Part shown: piece after piece, positions 20,754 to 30,026 of the stretch
How positions within the stretch are numbered: position 1 is the first letter of the stretch
Layout of the letters: each line of letters opens with the position of its first letter
Source: Catenulispora yoronensis
Lineage (GTDB): Bacteria > Actinomycetota > Actinomycetes > Streptomycetales > Catenulisporaceae
Direction: 5' to 3'
Length of the DNA stretch: 64,000 nt
NCBI RefSeq assembly: GCF_039531695.1
Contig: NZ_BAAAQN010000018.1
Span: 1-64,000, forward strand
Notes under the pieces: model-generated
What the model saw: the letters and a program-made list of their open reading frames with translations, nothing else
Database searches by the model: none
Told to the model about the DNA's origin: nothing
Translations under genes and position numbers: made by a program

Positions 20754-23558
20754 ATGAGATCACGTCCCCCCACCCCGCGTCGTGTGCTGCCACGCCTGCT
20801 CCCCCACCTGCTCCCCCGCCTGCTGCCGATGGCGCTGATCGCGGCTTCCGCCGGGGTCGCGGCGCTGGCCGCGCCGACCGTCGCGCAGGCCGCGACCGTC
20901 GGCGCCAGTACACCGTTCACCAGCCTGGAGGCCGAGTCCGGCACGCCGCTCGGCGGCGCGTCGACGGCCGCCCTGACCGCTCCCCCGACCACCCGCTTCT
21001 CCAGCGCCGCGCTGGAGGCCTCGGGCCACTCCTACGTCCACCTCGCCGGCACCGGCCAGGGCGTGCAGTGGACCAACTCCACCGGCCAGCCGATCAGCTT
21101 CCTGAACGTCCGCGCCAGCATCCCGGACGCGCCGTCCGGCGGCGGCGCCACCGCCACCCTCGACCTCTACGTCGACGGCGCCTTCCGCCAGACGCTGAAT
21201 CTCAACTCCAAGCAGTCCTGGATCTACGAGGGCACCAACTACAACAACGGCGACGACAAGAACCCGGCCGACGGCAGCCCCCGCGACTTCTGGGACGAGG
21301 CGCACGCCTTCGTCACCGGCGCCGCCATCGCTCCGGGCAGCACCTTCTCGCTGGTGAAGGACTCCGCGAACGCCGCCACGTCCTACGACGTCGACGTGGT
21401 GGACGTGGAGAACCCCCCAGCCCCGCTGGCCCAGCCCGCGAACTCGATCTCGATCACGTCCTGCGGCGCGGTCGCGGACAACACCCCCACCAACGGCAGC
21501 GGCGACCCCGGCGCCCAGGACAGCACCGCGGCCATCCAGAACTGCATCAACCAGGCGCAGTCCCAGAACAAGATCCTGTGGATCCCGCAGGGCACGTTCT
21601 ACCTCAAGGGCACGACCGGCCTGAACGCCACCGGCATCACGATCGCCGGGGCCGGCATGTGGTACTCGACGATCTACCGCCAGGTCCCGCTGCCCAACAG
21701 CCAGCCGCTCGCCGCGGTGTTCTCGGTGACCTCGTGCGTCGTCCAGAACTTCCACATCGACTCCAACGCCACCAGCCGCGGCACCGCCGGCGGCGACGGC
21801 GGCGCGATGGACACCACCGGCACCAACTGGGTCGCCGACGGCATGTGGAACCAGCACGTCGAATCAGGGTTCTGGGCCTCCGGCAGCGGCGGCACGGTGA
21901 AGAACAGCCGGGTCACCACCGAGTGGGCCGACGGCATCAACCTGAACAACGTCTCGCTGACCGGGACCACCGGCAGCAACCTGACGGCCACCAACAACTT
22001 CGTGCGCGGCACCGGTGACGACGCGATGGCCATCAACTCCGTCGCCTACAACACCAACGGCAGCTCCACCACGTACTACACCGCGATGTCGAACGTCACT
22101 CTGACCAACAACACCCTGGTCGCGCCGTGGGGCGGCAAGGGCATCGGGATCTACGGCGGCAGCGGCCACCACGTCCAGAACAACCACATCAGCGACACCG
22201 CGCGCTACATCGGCCTGGGCGCCGGCCGGTTCGGCGTCAACGGCAGCGACCTGACCGGCGCCACCGTCTCCGGCAACCTCGTCGAGCGCTCCGGCGGCAA
22301 CGGCTACGACCAGGGCCAGCCCGCCTTCCAGATCGGCAACGGCGGCGACGGCCAGAACACCGGCGTGGTCGACAGCGTCAACGCCACGAACAACACCATC
22401 AGCCACTCCCTCTACGACGGGATCGGCTTCTCGCAGTCCACGAACACCACGCTGGCGAACAACACCGTCACCGCGCCCTGGCGCAACGGCATCGTGATCC
22501 AGCCGCCGTTCTATCCGGCGCCCAGCGGCTCGGCGTCCATCACCGGCAACACCGTCTCGGGGCTGGGCAACGGATTCTCGCCGTATCTCAACAACTCCGG
22601 CGGCTTCACCGCGAACGTCAGCGGCAACAGCTGGCAGGGCACGACGACGCCCGGCGGCCCCTACGGCGGCACCCCGGCCGCCGTCCCCGGCACCGTCCAG
22701 GCCGAGAACTACGACACCGGCGGCGAAGGCGTCGGCTACCACGTGACCTCGGTCAACGGGTCCGGCAACAGCTACCGCTCCGACGGCGTCGACCTGGAGG
22801 CCACCAGCGACACCGGCGGCGGCTCGAACGTCGGCTGGACCTCGGGCGGCCAGTGGTTCCACTACACGGTCAACGTCGCGACCACCGGCACCTACACGGT
22901 GAGCCTGCGCGTCGCCGCGCCGTCGGCGGTGACCGGCGCGCTGCACCTCGCGAACGCCTCCGGGACCAACCTGTCCGGGGCCGTGAACCTGCCGCAGACC
23001 GGCGGCTGGCAGACCTGGACGACGGTCACCACGACCGTCACGCTCCCGGCCGGCAACCAGGTCCTGACCCTGGCCGAGGACGCCGGCGGCTGGAACATCA
23101 ACTCCCTGGGCTTCGCCACCGGCGGCGGCACCCCGCCGAACCCGAACCTGGCGCTGAACAAGCCGGCCACGGCCTCCGGCTCCGTCCAGAGCTACGGACC
23201 GGGCAACGCGGTCGACGGCAACACCTCCAGCTACTGGGAGAGCGCCAACAACGCGTTCCCACAGTGGATCCAGGTGGACCTGGGCTCGGCGACGAGCGTC
23301 GGCCGGGTCGTGCTGGACCTGCCGCCGTCGTCCTCCTGGGGCGCGCGGACGCAGACCATCCTGATCCAGGGCAGCACCGACGGCACGACTTACACCACGC
23401 TCGCACCGTCGCGGGGCTACACCTTCGATCCCAACAGCGGGAACACGGCGAGCGCCTCGTTCGCCGCCGCGAACGTCCGCTATCTGAAGGTGACGGTGAC
23501 GGCGAACACCGGCTGGCCGGCCGGGCAGCTGTCGGAGTTGCAGGCCTTCGCCACCTGA
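20754..23558 (+). CDS. Secreted GH87-type alpha-1,3-glucanase (mycodextranase-like) with CBM6 and discoidin modules
   Basis: A 934-residue secreted enzyme. Signal peptide ~1-47, cleavage near TVAQA-ATVG. A beta-sandwich binding module (~50-220) precedes a right-handed beta-helix (~225-640) with many short N/T/G-rich turns. The GH87 catalytic acids fit Asp393 (EWADGINL) and the Asp422-Asp423 pair (GTGDDAMAINS), the arrangement known for bacterial alpha-1,3-glucanases. A CBM6 (~650-790, starting GTVQAENYDTGGEGVGYH) and an F5/8 type C discoidin/CBM32 module (~800-934) follow. Predicted target: alpha-1,3-glucan of fungal walls or mixed alpha-1,3/1,4-glucan. ATG 20754 follows GAGGAG. The upstream gap holds AT-richer, promoter-like sequence near 20653-20685. 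Confidence 0.85.
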   Translation: MRSRPPTPRRVLPRLLPHLLPRLLPMALIAASAGVAALAAPTVAQAATVGASTPFTSLEAESGTPLGGASTAALTAPPTTRFSSAALEASGHSYVHLAGTGQGVQWTNSTGQPISFLNVRASIPDAPSGGGATATLDLYVDGAFRQTLNLNSKQSWIYEGTNYNNGDDKNPADGSPRDFWDEAHAFVTGAAIAPGSTFSLVKDSANAATSYDVDVVDVENPPAPLAQPANSISITSCGAVADNTPTNGSGDPGAQDSTAAIQNCINQAQSQNKILWIPQGTFYLKGTTGLNATGITIAGAGMWYSTIYRQVPLPNSQPLAAVFSVTSCVVQNFHIDSNATSRGTAGGDGGAMDTTGTNWVADGMWNQHVESGFWASGSGGTVKNSRVTTEWADGINLNNVSLTGTTGSNLTATNNFVRGTGDDAMAINSVAYNTNGSSTTYYTAMSNVTLTNNTLVAPWGGKGIGIYGGSGHHVQNNHISDTARYIGLGAGRFGVNGSDLTGATVSGNLVERSGGNGYDQGQPAFQIGNGGDGQNTGVVDSVNATNNTISHSLYDGIGFSQSTNTTLANNTVTAPWRNGIVIQPPFYPAPSGSASITGNTVSGLGNGFSPYLNNSGGFTANVSGNSWQGTTTPGGPYGGTPAAVPGTVQAENYDTGGEGVGYHVTSVNGSGNSYRSDGVDLEATSDTGGGSNVGWTSGGQWFHYTVNVATTGTYTVSLRVAAPSAVTGALHLANASGTNLSGAVNLPQTGGWQTWTTVTTTVTLPAGNQVLTLAEDAGGWNINSLGFATGGGTPPNPNLALNKPATASGSVQSYGPGNAVDGNTSSYWESANNAFPQWIQVDLGSATSVGRVVLDLPPSSSWGARTQTILIQGSTDGTTYTTLAPSRGYTFDPNSGNTASASFAAANVRYLKVTVTANTGWPAGQLSELQAFAT

Positions 23559-23594
23559 TCGGTGCCGGCCAAGGCCGACCGAGGCCGACCGAGG

Positions 23595-23626
23595 CCGCGC
23601 CGGGTGCGTTCAGCGCACCGGCGCGG
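23595..23626. terminator. Hairpin between convergent glucanase and regulator genes
   Basis: CCGCGCCGGGTGCG pairs with CGCACCGGCGCGG (one bulged base) around a short loop that contains the stop codon of the minus-strand regulator. It lies 37 bp after the glucanase stop and can serve both genes. Confidence 0.55.
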
Positions 23627-24506
23627 CCGACGCGGGCAGCACAGTCGACGCGGGCAGCACAGCCGACACGGCCGACGCCGACCAGTTCAACAGGAACCTG
23701 AGACCCTCGGAGGCCGGCGAGTCCGGCTCGGCGGTGTAGGCGACGAGCAGCTGGTCGGGGTGGGTGTCGACGGTGAACTGCTGCACGTCGAGGGTCAGCC
23801 GTCCGGCCAGCGGATGGTTGTAGGTCTTCGTGAGCTGACGTGCGCCCCGTACCTGGTGGCTGGCCCACCAGGTACGGAAGTCGGGGTCGCGGGTCGTGAG
23901 CTCGTCGATCAGCGCCCGCAGAGCGGGATCGTGCGGCGTCCGGGCGGCTTCGTTGCGCAGGAAGGCGACGCACTCCCGGGCCGCGCGCGGCCAGTCCGCA
24001 TACAGAGCGCGCAGGTCCGGGTCGAGAAAGGTCAGCCGGATCAGGTTCCGCTCCGCCGGGGGCAGTGCGCCGAAGTCGGTGAGCAGCGCCGCCGCTCCCT
24101 TGTTCCAGGCGAGCACTTCCATGCCGCGCCGCAGAACCATCGCCGGGACATCGTGCATGGTGTCCAGCAGCTGCCGCAGCTGCGGCGCGACCTCGGGGCG
24201 GGCCGGGCGGCTGGGCGCGGCCAGGGCGACGTCGGCAACGGTGAACAGGTACACGCGCTCGTCCGGCGCCAGTTCCAGCGCGTCGGCGAGGGCATCCAGC
24301 ACCTCGCGGGAGACCCGGCGGGTGCGGCCTTGTTCCAGCCGCACGATGTAGTCGACGCTGATGTGCGCGAGCTGTGCCAGTTCCTCGCGGCGGAGTCCGG
24401 GGACGCGGCGCAGCCGGCCGTCGTCCGGCATGCCCACGCGCAGCGGATCCACGGCCGCGCGCCGGGTGCGGAGGAAGTCGCCGAGTTCGTTGCCGTCGTT
24501 CGCCAT
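23610..24506 (-). CDS. Helix-turn-helix regulator with MmyB-like domain
   Basis: A 298-residue regulator of the same family as the gene at 7412. The N-terminal HTH is VPGLRREELAQLAHISVDYIVRLEQGR split across helices, and the MmyB domain (about 100-280) includes VLRRGMEVLAWNKGAAALLTDF. It ends in a Ser/Ala/Val-rich stretch of about 25 residues coded by short DNA repeats. It is divergent from the alpha/beta hydrolase at 24608 with a 101-bp gap, so it most likely controls that gene. Confidence 0.88.
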   Translation of the reverse strand: MANDGNELGDFLRTRRAAVDPLRVGMPDDGRLRRVPGLRREELAQLAHISVDYIVRLEQGRTRRVSREVLDALADALELAPDERVYLFTVADVALAAPSRPARPEVAPQLRQLLDTMHDVPAMVLRRGMEVLAWNKGAAALLTDFGALPPAERNLIRLTFLDPDLRALYADWPRAARECVAFLRNEAARTPHDPALRALIDELTTRDPDFRTWWASHQVRGARQLTKTYNHPLAGRLTLDVQQFTVDTHPDQLLVAYTAEPDSPASEGLRFLLNWSASAVSAVLPASTVLPASAAPVR

Positions 24507-24566
24507 GACTCCAGTCTCCCCTCGTTGACGCGATCCTGCCTGGTACTGGTCTGCATAGGCAGAACC

Positions 24567-24575
24567 GTCCCTGGA
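24567..24575 (+). promoter_or_regulatory. Second copy of the GTCCCTGGA motif
   Basis: The nine bases are identical to 7372-7380 and lie 33 bp before the hydrolase start. Upstream, CTGCCT and AGGCAG form a small inverted repeat around the likely promoter (about 24532-24561). It is probably part of the MmyB-regulator target. Confidence 0.35.
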
Positions 24576-24607
24576 ACAGGGTCTTTTCGGGGGCGATCGT
24601 TGAAGAC

Positions 24608-25567
24608 ATGCGAAACGACATCACGTTCCAGAGCAATGGTTTGAAGATCGCCGGCCACCTGTATCTGCCGGACGCCCCGGCGGGCTCGCCGACGAACGTC
24701 CCGGTGGACGGCCCGCGCCCGGCGGTCGTGGTCGGCCACCCCGGTACCGGGGTCAAGGAGCAGACGGCGGGCCTGTACGCGCGCCGGCTGGCCGAGAACG
24801 GCTTCGTCGCGCTGGCTTTTGACGCGGCTTACCAGGGTGAGAGCGAGGGCTTGCCGCGCGGTCTGGAGGATCCGGCGCAGCGGGTCGAGGACCTGAAGGC
24901 GGCCGTGTCGTTCTTGACGGCGCGGGGAGAGGTCGACCCGGAGCGGATCGGCGTGCTGGGCATCTGCGCCTCCGGCGGCTACGCGCTGACGGCGACCGCG
25001 ACCGACCACCGGATCAAGGCGGTGGGCACGGTCAGCGCGATGGACATCGCCCGGCAGTTCCGGCTGGGCGCCGACGGGACGCAGGACCCCGCGGTGTTCC
25101 AAGGGCTGCTGGACGCGGCGGCGGCCGCGCGGACGGCCGAGGCCCGCGGAGCCGGGACGCAGTCCTTCCCGTTGTTCCCGGACTCCGAGGAGGCCGCGCG
25201 TGCCGGGGGGCGACACAACTTCGAGGGCTGGGAGTACTACTGCACGGCGCGCGGGGCGCATCCCCGCTCGACGAAGGTGCTGCCGTGGAGCAGCGTGGAC
25301 CGGATCGGGACGTACGACGCGTCCCAGTCGGTTCCGCTGATCGGGCAGCGTCCGCTGATAATGGTGGCCGGTACCGAGGCGGTGACGTCGTGGGTCAGCG
25401 TCGACGCGTTCCAGCGGGCGACCGGGCCGAAGCAGACGGTGTGGGTCGACGGTGCCACGCACGTGGATCTGTACGACGTCGAGAAGTACGTGGAGACGGC
25501 CGTGGAGGCCCTGACCGGGTTCTACCGCGCGAGTCTCGCCGAGACGGCGAAGCACATCGAAGGCTGA
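24608..25567 (+). CDS. Alpha/beta hydrolase (dienelactone hydrolase/YcjY-like)
   Basis: A 319-residue cytoplasmic hydrolase. The oxyanion region is VVVGHPGTGVKEQ, the nucleophile Ser lies in GICASGGYA (residues ~119-127), and the His in DGATHVDLYD. An acidic residue is expected in MVAGTEAVTS. The family resembles YcjY/dienelactone-like hydrolases induced by redox or xenobiotic stress. ATG 24608 is chosen from the family N terminus (ITFQSNGLKIAGHLYLP). It is paired with the divergent MmyB-type regulator and ends in a shared hairpin with the convergent surface-protein gene. Confidence 0.85.
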   Translation: MRNDITFQSNGLKIAGHLYLPDAPAGSPTNVPVDGPRPAVVVGHPGTGVKEQTAGLYARRLAENGFVALAFDAAYQGESEGLPRGLEDPAQRVEDLKAAVSFLTARGEVDPERIGVLGICASGGYALTATATDHRIKAVGTVSAMDIARQFRLGADGTQDPAVFQGLLDAAAAARTAEARGAGTQSFPLFPDSEEAARAGGRHNFEGWEYYCTARGAHPRSTKVLPWSSVDRIGTYDASQSVPLIGQRPLIMVAGTEAVTSWVSVDAFQRATGPKQTVWVDGATHVDLYDVEKYVETAVEALTGFYRASLAETAKHIEG

Positions 25568-25613
25568 TCCGCTACCAACGTCTTCCGGCCTGAAAAGCTC
25601 ATCGCGAACGAGC

Positions 25614-25656
25614 GAAAGCCCCGCCGCGGCCCGGACAAGGGCCGCCGCGGGGCTTC
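25614..25656. terminator. Bidirectional hairpin between hydrolase and surface-protein genes
   Basis: A 17-bp stem with one mismatch (25616-25632 against 25639-25655) encloses a six-base loop GGACAA. It has AA and TT at the outer ends, so it can act on both strands. Confidence 0.75.
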
Positions 25657-25691
25657 GATGATCCGGCGTTCGTGTCCTGTCACGCCTCGTG

Positions 25692-26951
25692 TCAGGAGTG
25701 CGTGCCCATCCCCCGCCGACGCGTGTACAGCACCATTCCCCCACCGGCTGCGACGAGCGCCAGCGCCCCGCCGCCGAGCGCCATCGCGTTCCCGGCGCCG
25801 GTGTGGGCGAGGTCGGTGCTGCCCGACCCCGAGTTGTCGGTCGTGGTGGTGGTCGTCGCGGCCGCGGTCGTCGACGTCGTGGAGTGCGTCGAGGACGGGG
25901 TCGACGACGGCGTGGTCGACGGGTGGCTGCTCGGGCTGGAGCTCGGCGGCGTCGAGGACGAGCTGGAGCTGGGCGGCGGCGTGATGACGGTGCCCTTGAA
26001 GCCGACCGTGGCGTCCTGCTCGACCGGCACGCTCACCGGCTGCGCGAGGATCAGGTTCTGCGACGCCTTCGAGCCGTCGGACAGGAAGACCCGGGCCGCG
26101 TCGATGGTCACGGTCCCCGTGGCGGAGATCGAGACGCTGCCGTCGGCGGACAGGGTCTGCGGCAGCTGGACGTAGACGGTGGAGCCGCTCTTGAACGTGG
26201 CGCCCTTCGCGATGTCCTTGCCGTCGCCGTCGACGAGCTTCGCGCCGACGCTGTTGGCCGTGAAATCGAACGATATGAAGGAGTCCGAGGTGTCGGAGCT
26301 CACGACCTTGTAGCCGATCTTGTCCCCGGCGTGGTGCGCGGTGTCCGGCACCAGCGGGGTCAGCTGCAACGAGGGCTGCGGCTCGTCGCTGCCGGAGCTC
26401 GACGCGTTGTCGTGCAGGTAGGTGTAGACCTTGGCGATGTTGGGGTCGCCGTTCTGGGGGTCGTCCTCGCCGGCGCCGAGCGTGCTGGACCCGGAGAAGG
26501 CCCAGATCGCGGCCTGCGTGCCGGCCACGGCCTCCGACTCGGTCAGCGGGTCGGTGATGCCGGCGGCCTTCTTCAGCGCGGCGGTGTCGACGGTCGGGAA
26601 GGAGTGGTTGAGGATCCACTTGATCGCTTGGAGATTCGACTTGCTGATCCCGACCTTGGCGTCGCTCCAGTCGGCCTCGCTGTAGGTCTGCGTGGTGTCG
26701 AGCCCGACGTTCTCCTGGAGGCAGTAGGCCAGGATGGTCTTGCCGTTGCCCGGCAGCAGAGTCTTGAGATTGGTGTCCTTGGCCGGGTTGTCCGACATGA
26801 TCACGACACCGGTGTCCGTGACGTCCCCGACCTTCGCCTTGCTCACTCCGCCGTCCGCGTGCGCGGCGCTCGCCGCCACCGCGGCCGAGGTGGCCCCGAG
26901 GAGCATCGCGGCGGCCAGTCTGCGCCCGGAGCTGGACGTCGAGTTATGCAT
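25692..26951 (-). CDS. Sortase-anchored surface protein with thioester domain
   Basis: A 419-residue wall-anchored protein. Signal peptide 1-32 (cut near SAAHA-DGG). The thioester domain (~35-180) keeps both partners of the internal Cys-Gln bond: Cys77 in LAYCLQE and Gln146 in GTQAAIWAF. Such domains bind covalently to targets through the reactive bond. A beta-sandwich domain (~190-320) follows, then a Pro/Ser/Thr stalk of ~60 residues. The C terminus has LAHTG, a hydrophobic span and YTRRR, matching the LAxTG signal used by class E sortases of streptomycetes. ATG 26951 follows AAAGGGTGGG. It probably mediates adhesion. A TATAAT box lies on the minus strand at 27052-27057. Confidence 0.88.
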   Translation of the reverse strand: MHNSTSSSGRRLAAAMLLGATSAAVAASAAHADGGVSKAKVGDVTDTGVVIMSDNPAKDTNLKTLLPGNGKTILAYCLQENVGLDTTQTYSEADWSDAKVGISKSNLQAIKWILNHSFPTVDTAALKKAAGITDPLTESEAVAGTQAAIWAFSGSSTLGAGEDDPQNGDPNIAKVYTYLHDNASSSGSDEPQPSLQLTPLVPDTAHHAGDKIGYKVVSSDTSDSFISFDFTANSVGAKLVDGDGKDIAKGATFKSGSTVYVQLPQTLSADGSVSISATGTVTIDAARVFLSDGSKASQNLILAQPVSVPVEQDATVGFKGTVITPPPSSSSSSTPPSSSPSSHPSTTPSSTPSSTHSTTSTTAAATTTTTTDNSGSGSTDLAHTGAGNAMALGGGALALVAAGGGMVLYTRRRGMGTHS

Positions 26952-27167
26952 GGATTTCCCACCCTTTGTGTGTTTGGCCCCGCACTGCGATTCGCGCAGG
27001 CTTTCCGGTCCTCGGTCCCCACCGGGTTCTGCGAATCGCGCCGACTTCGGGATTATACTCAGCAGTTTCATCGAGCACTGATGCTTCATCATTATTGCGC
27101 CCGATGCGCCAGGCGTCTTGTGGGGTGTCGCGCGAGTTCTGGGACGCGGGACTGTTGAAATGGACGG

Positions 27168-28589
27168 GTGAGCACCACCGCATCCGCGTCCTCGCCGACC
27201 GCCGCCCCCTCCGCCGTCGTGTTGTTCACCCGCGACCTGCGGGTGCACGACAATCCGGTCCTGACGGCCGGCGCCGCCGGCGGCCGGCCGGTGGTCCCGT
27301 TGTTCGTGCTCGACGACGCAATCACCGCGCGGATCCCCGGCGGGCGGCTGAGGTTCCTCGTCGAGTCGTTGACCGATCTGGACGAAGCCCTGCGCAAGCT
27401 CGGCGGCCGCCTGGTGTTGCGCAGCGGCGATGTCGTCGCGGAGGTCTGCCAGGTGGTGGGCGAGGTCGGCGCGGACCGGGTGCACGTCGCCACCGATGTC
27501 ACGGCCTACGCCCAGGAGCGGGAGCGGCGGCTGGCGGCCGAGCTCGACGCGCTGGGCGTGGAGTTCCACCGGCACGACCAGGTGCACACGGTGCAGGCAC
27601 CCGGGGAGATCCGGCCCGGCGACCGCGACTACTTCTCGGTGTTCACCCCCTATTGGCGCCGCTGGGCCGAGGTGCCGCTGCGGGCGCCGGCCGCCGTCCG
27701 GAAGCTGCGCGTGCCGCCGGTCGACGGCCTGGAGCCGGCGGACCTGGAGCGCCTCGTCAAGGCCGGGGAGCCGGTCGGCACGCTGCGCGGCGGCGAGACG
27801 GCGGGACGGAAGCTGGCCCAGCGCTGGCTGAGCCGGACCGTCGACGAGTACGAGGGCATCCACGACGACCTGTCGGCCGACGCGACCTCGCATCTGTCGC
27901 CGTATCTGCACTTCGGATGCCTGTCGGCGACCGAACTGGTGGCGCGGGCGACACGCGACCATCCCGGGGCCGGGGCTGACGCGTTCATCAGGCAGTTGTG
28001 CTGGCGCGACTTCCACCACCAAGTGCTGGCGGCGCGTCCGGACGCGGCCCACGAGGATCTCCGTCCGCGCGGCGAGTGGGCCGAGGATCCGCAGGCGCTG
28101 GAAGCTTGGACGGAGGGCCGGACCGGCATTCCGATCGTCGACGCCGGCATGCGGCAGCTGATCGCCGAGGGCTGGATGCACAACCGGGCGCGGTTGATCA
28201 CCGCGAGCTTTCTGAGCAAGTCGCTGGGAATCGACTGGCGGGCGGGCGCGGCGCATTTCGCCCGGCACTTGCTGGACGCCGACGTCGCCAACAACGCGTT
28301 GAATTGGCAATGGGTTGCCGGAACGGGCATGGACACCAGGCCGAACCGGGTTCTCAACCCACTGCGGCAGGCCGCGCGCTACGACCCGGCGGGAGAATAC
28401 GTGCGACGGTACCTGCCCGAGCTGGAAGGGCTGACGGACGTCGCCGAGGCGCATCAGCCGTGGCGGCTGGGGGAACAGGCACGGGACCGGCTCGGGTACC
28501 CGGCGCCGATCGTGAGCGTCGACGGCGCGAAGGTGGCGGCGGTGAAGGGGAAAGGCGCGGCCGGCGCCGGAGCCACCCCGCTGTTCTGA
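27168..28589 (+). CDS. phr: Deoxyribodipyrimidine photolyase
   Basis: A 473-residue DNA repair enzyme using blue light and FAD to reverse cyclobutane pyrimidine dimers. The N-terminal antenna domain starts VVLFTRDLRVHDNPVL. The FAD domain carries HLSPYLHFGCLS, FIRQLCWRDFHHQVL, WMHNRARLITASFLSK, LLDADVANNALNWQW and GTGMDTRPNRVLNP, all diagnostic of class I CPD photolyases. A ~15-residue Ser/Ala/Thr-rich extension precedes the domain. Start GTG 27168 gives this N terminus. Its stop lies inside the first unit of a 14-bp tandem repeat. Confidence 0.93.
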   Translation: MSTTASASSPTAAPSAVVLFTRDLRVHDNPVLTAGAAGGRPVVPLFVLDDAITARIPGGRLRFLVESLTDLDEALRKLGGRLVLRSGDVVAEVCQVVGEVGADRVHVATDVTAYAQERERRLAAELDALGVEFHRHDQVHTVQAPGEIRPGDRDYFSVFTPYWRRWAEVPLRAPAAVRKLRVPPVDGLEPADLERLVKAGEPVGTLRGGETAGRKLAQRWLSRTVDEYEGIHDDLSADATSHLSPYLHFGCLSATELVARATRDHPGAGADAFIRQLCWRDFHHQVLAARPDAAHEDLRPRGEWAEDPQALEAWTEGRTGIPIVDAGMRQLIAEGWMHNRARLITASFLSKSLGIDWRAGAAHFARHLLDADVANNALNWQWVAGTGMDTRPNRVLNPLRQAARYDPAGEYVRRYLPELEGLTDVAEAHQPWRLGEQARDRLGYPAPIVSVDGAKVAAVKGKGAAGAGATPLF

Positions 28590-28762
28590 CGTGCCTGTTC
28601 TGACGTGCCTGTTCTCAGGTGCCCGTTCTCACAAAACGTTCTCGAACTACGTGCTCTGAACCACGTGCTCTGACCTACGTGCTTCGAGCTAAGCGTTCCG
28701 TCGCTCCGGTTCTGCTGAACTCAGCGACCAGCGACCAGCGACCAGCGACCAGCGCCGAGCGC
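28581..28762 (+). repeat. Short tandem repeat tract after the photolyase gene
   Basis: Three 14-bp units based on CTGTTCTGACGTGC (28581-28594, 28595-28608 exact, 28609-28622 diverged) are followed by related GTGCTCTGAMC units to about 28690. Then come four exact AGCGACC heptamers (28722-28728, 28729-28735, 28736-28742, 28743-28749). The tract fills the gap between the convergent photolyase and ROK genes. No hairpin as strong as the other terminators is seen. Confidence 0.7.
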
Positions 28763-28775
28763 CGGTCGCCGCTGC

Positions 28776-29975
28776 TCAGCGCGCCGCCTCCAATGGGTCC
28801 GCCAGAAGCCGGGCGAAAGCCAGCTCCGCGGCGCCGATCAGCGGGGCGTCGTCCTCCAGCACCGGCGTCCGCAGCCGCACCGACTCCCGGTGCGTGGCCA
28901 GCGTCGCGGTGCGCAGCCGGCCGCGGACGTGGGTGGCGGCGCCGAGGTACACCCCGCGGAGCATGCCGCCCATGATGATCATCTGCGGATTGAAGATGTT
29001 GACGAGGTTGGCCACGCCGAACCCGAGCCAGTCCCCGACCCGCAGCAGCGCCTGCTGCGCGTCGGTGTCGCCGAGCCGGGCGGCCAGCACCACCGACTCG
29101 ACCGCCTCGCGCCCGACGCCCTCCCGGCCGGCGGCCTTGAGCAGCGCGTACTCGCCGATCTCGGTCTCCCAGCAGCCGCGGGCGCCGCAGCCGCACTGCT
29201 TGCCGCCCTCCATCCGGACCGCCATGTGGCCGACCTCGCCGCCGAACCCGTCGGTGCCGGCCAGCAGCGTGCCGCCGACGATGATCCCGGCCCCGATGCC
29301 GACGTCGCCGTGCAGGTAGATCACGTCGTCGCAGCCGGTGGCCGCGCCCCGGGCGTGCTCGGCCAGCGCGCCCAGGTCGGCGTCGTTGCCGACGCTGACC
29401 GGGCGGTGCCGGCCGTACACCTCGGCCAGCGAGTCGGCCAGGGCCTTGCCCAGCGGCTCGGAGGCCCAGCCGATGTTCGGGCCGAAGCAGACCTCGCCGT
29501 GCTCGCCGTGCACTATCCCGCAGAACGCCACGCCGGTGCCGACGTGTACGGCCTCTGACGGCGCGGCCGCGCGCAGCGACCGCGCGAAGGCGCGCACCGT
29601 GCCCACCACCGACTCCAGCGAGTACTCCTCGCGGGAGGTGCCGGTGTCCCGGCGGTCCAGGACCACCCCGCCCAGGCCCACCCGGGCCGCGGTGATCCGG
29701 TCCACGCCGATGGCCACCGCCAGGGTGTGGACCCGCCGCGACTCCGGCCGGACCAGCAGCGAGGGCCGCCCGGTCCGCCCGCCGCCGGCCTGGGCCTGTT
29801 CGGTCACCAGGCCGGCGTCGACCAGCTCCGAGGTCAGGGCCCCGATGGTGGACCGGTTCAGGCCCAGCCGGGCGGTCAGGTCGGTGCGGGAGATCGGCCC
29901 GGAGAAGTGGACCTGGCGCAGCACCGCTGACAGGTTGGAGCGGCGCAGGTCCTCAGTCGTCTGCGCAGCACGCAC
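28776..29975 (-). CDS. ROK family transcriptional regulator of the sugar ABC operon
   Basis: A 399-residue regulator. The N-terminal winged helix (~10-65) contains ISRTDLTARLGLNRSTIGAL. The ROK sugar-kinase-like domain (~85-390) keeps the zinc motif with His and three Cys (GHMAVRM then KQCGCGARGCWE) and the IFNPQMIIMGG region. It lies 51 bp after the permease gene on the same strand, so it is the last gene of the ABC operon. It probably represses that operon until the imported sugar binds, as XylR-type ROK proteins do. The start is GTG 29975; the TTG one codon upstream has equally good spacing from AGAGGAG. Confidence 0.88.
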   Translation of the reverse strand: MRAAQTTEDLRRSNLSAVLRQVHFSGPISRTDLTARLGLNRSTIGALTSELVDAGLVTEQAQAGGGRTGRPSLLVRPESRRVHTLAVAIGVDRITAARVGLGGVVLDRRDTGTSREEYSLESVVGTVRAFARSLRAAAPSEAVHVGTGVAFCGIVHGEHGEVCFGPNIGWASEPLGKALADSLAEVYGRHRPVSVGNDADLGALAEHARGAATGCDDVIYLHGDVGIGAGIIVGGTLLAGTDGFGGEVGHMAVRMEGGKQCGCGARGCWETEIGEYALLKAAGREGVGREAVESVVLAARLGDTDAQQALLRVGDWLGFGVANLVNIFNPQMIIMGGMLRGVYLGAATHVRGRLRTATLATHRESVRLRTPVLEDDAPLIGAAELAFARLLADPLEAAR

Positions 29976-30026
29976 CAAGTGAAGACTCCTCTTCCGGACC
30001 GGCGACGGCAGCTGACATCGGCCGGA

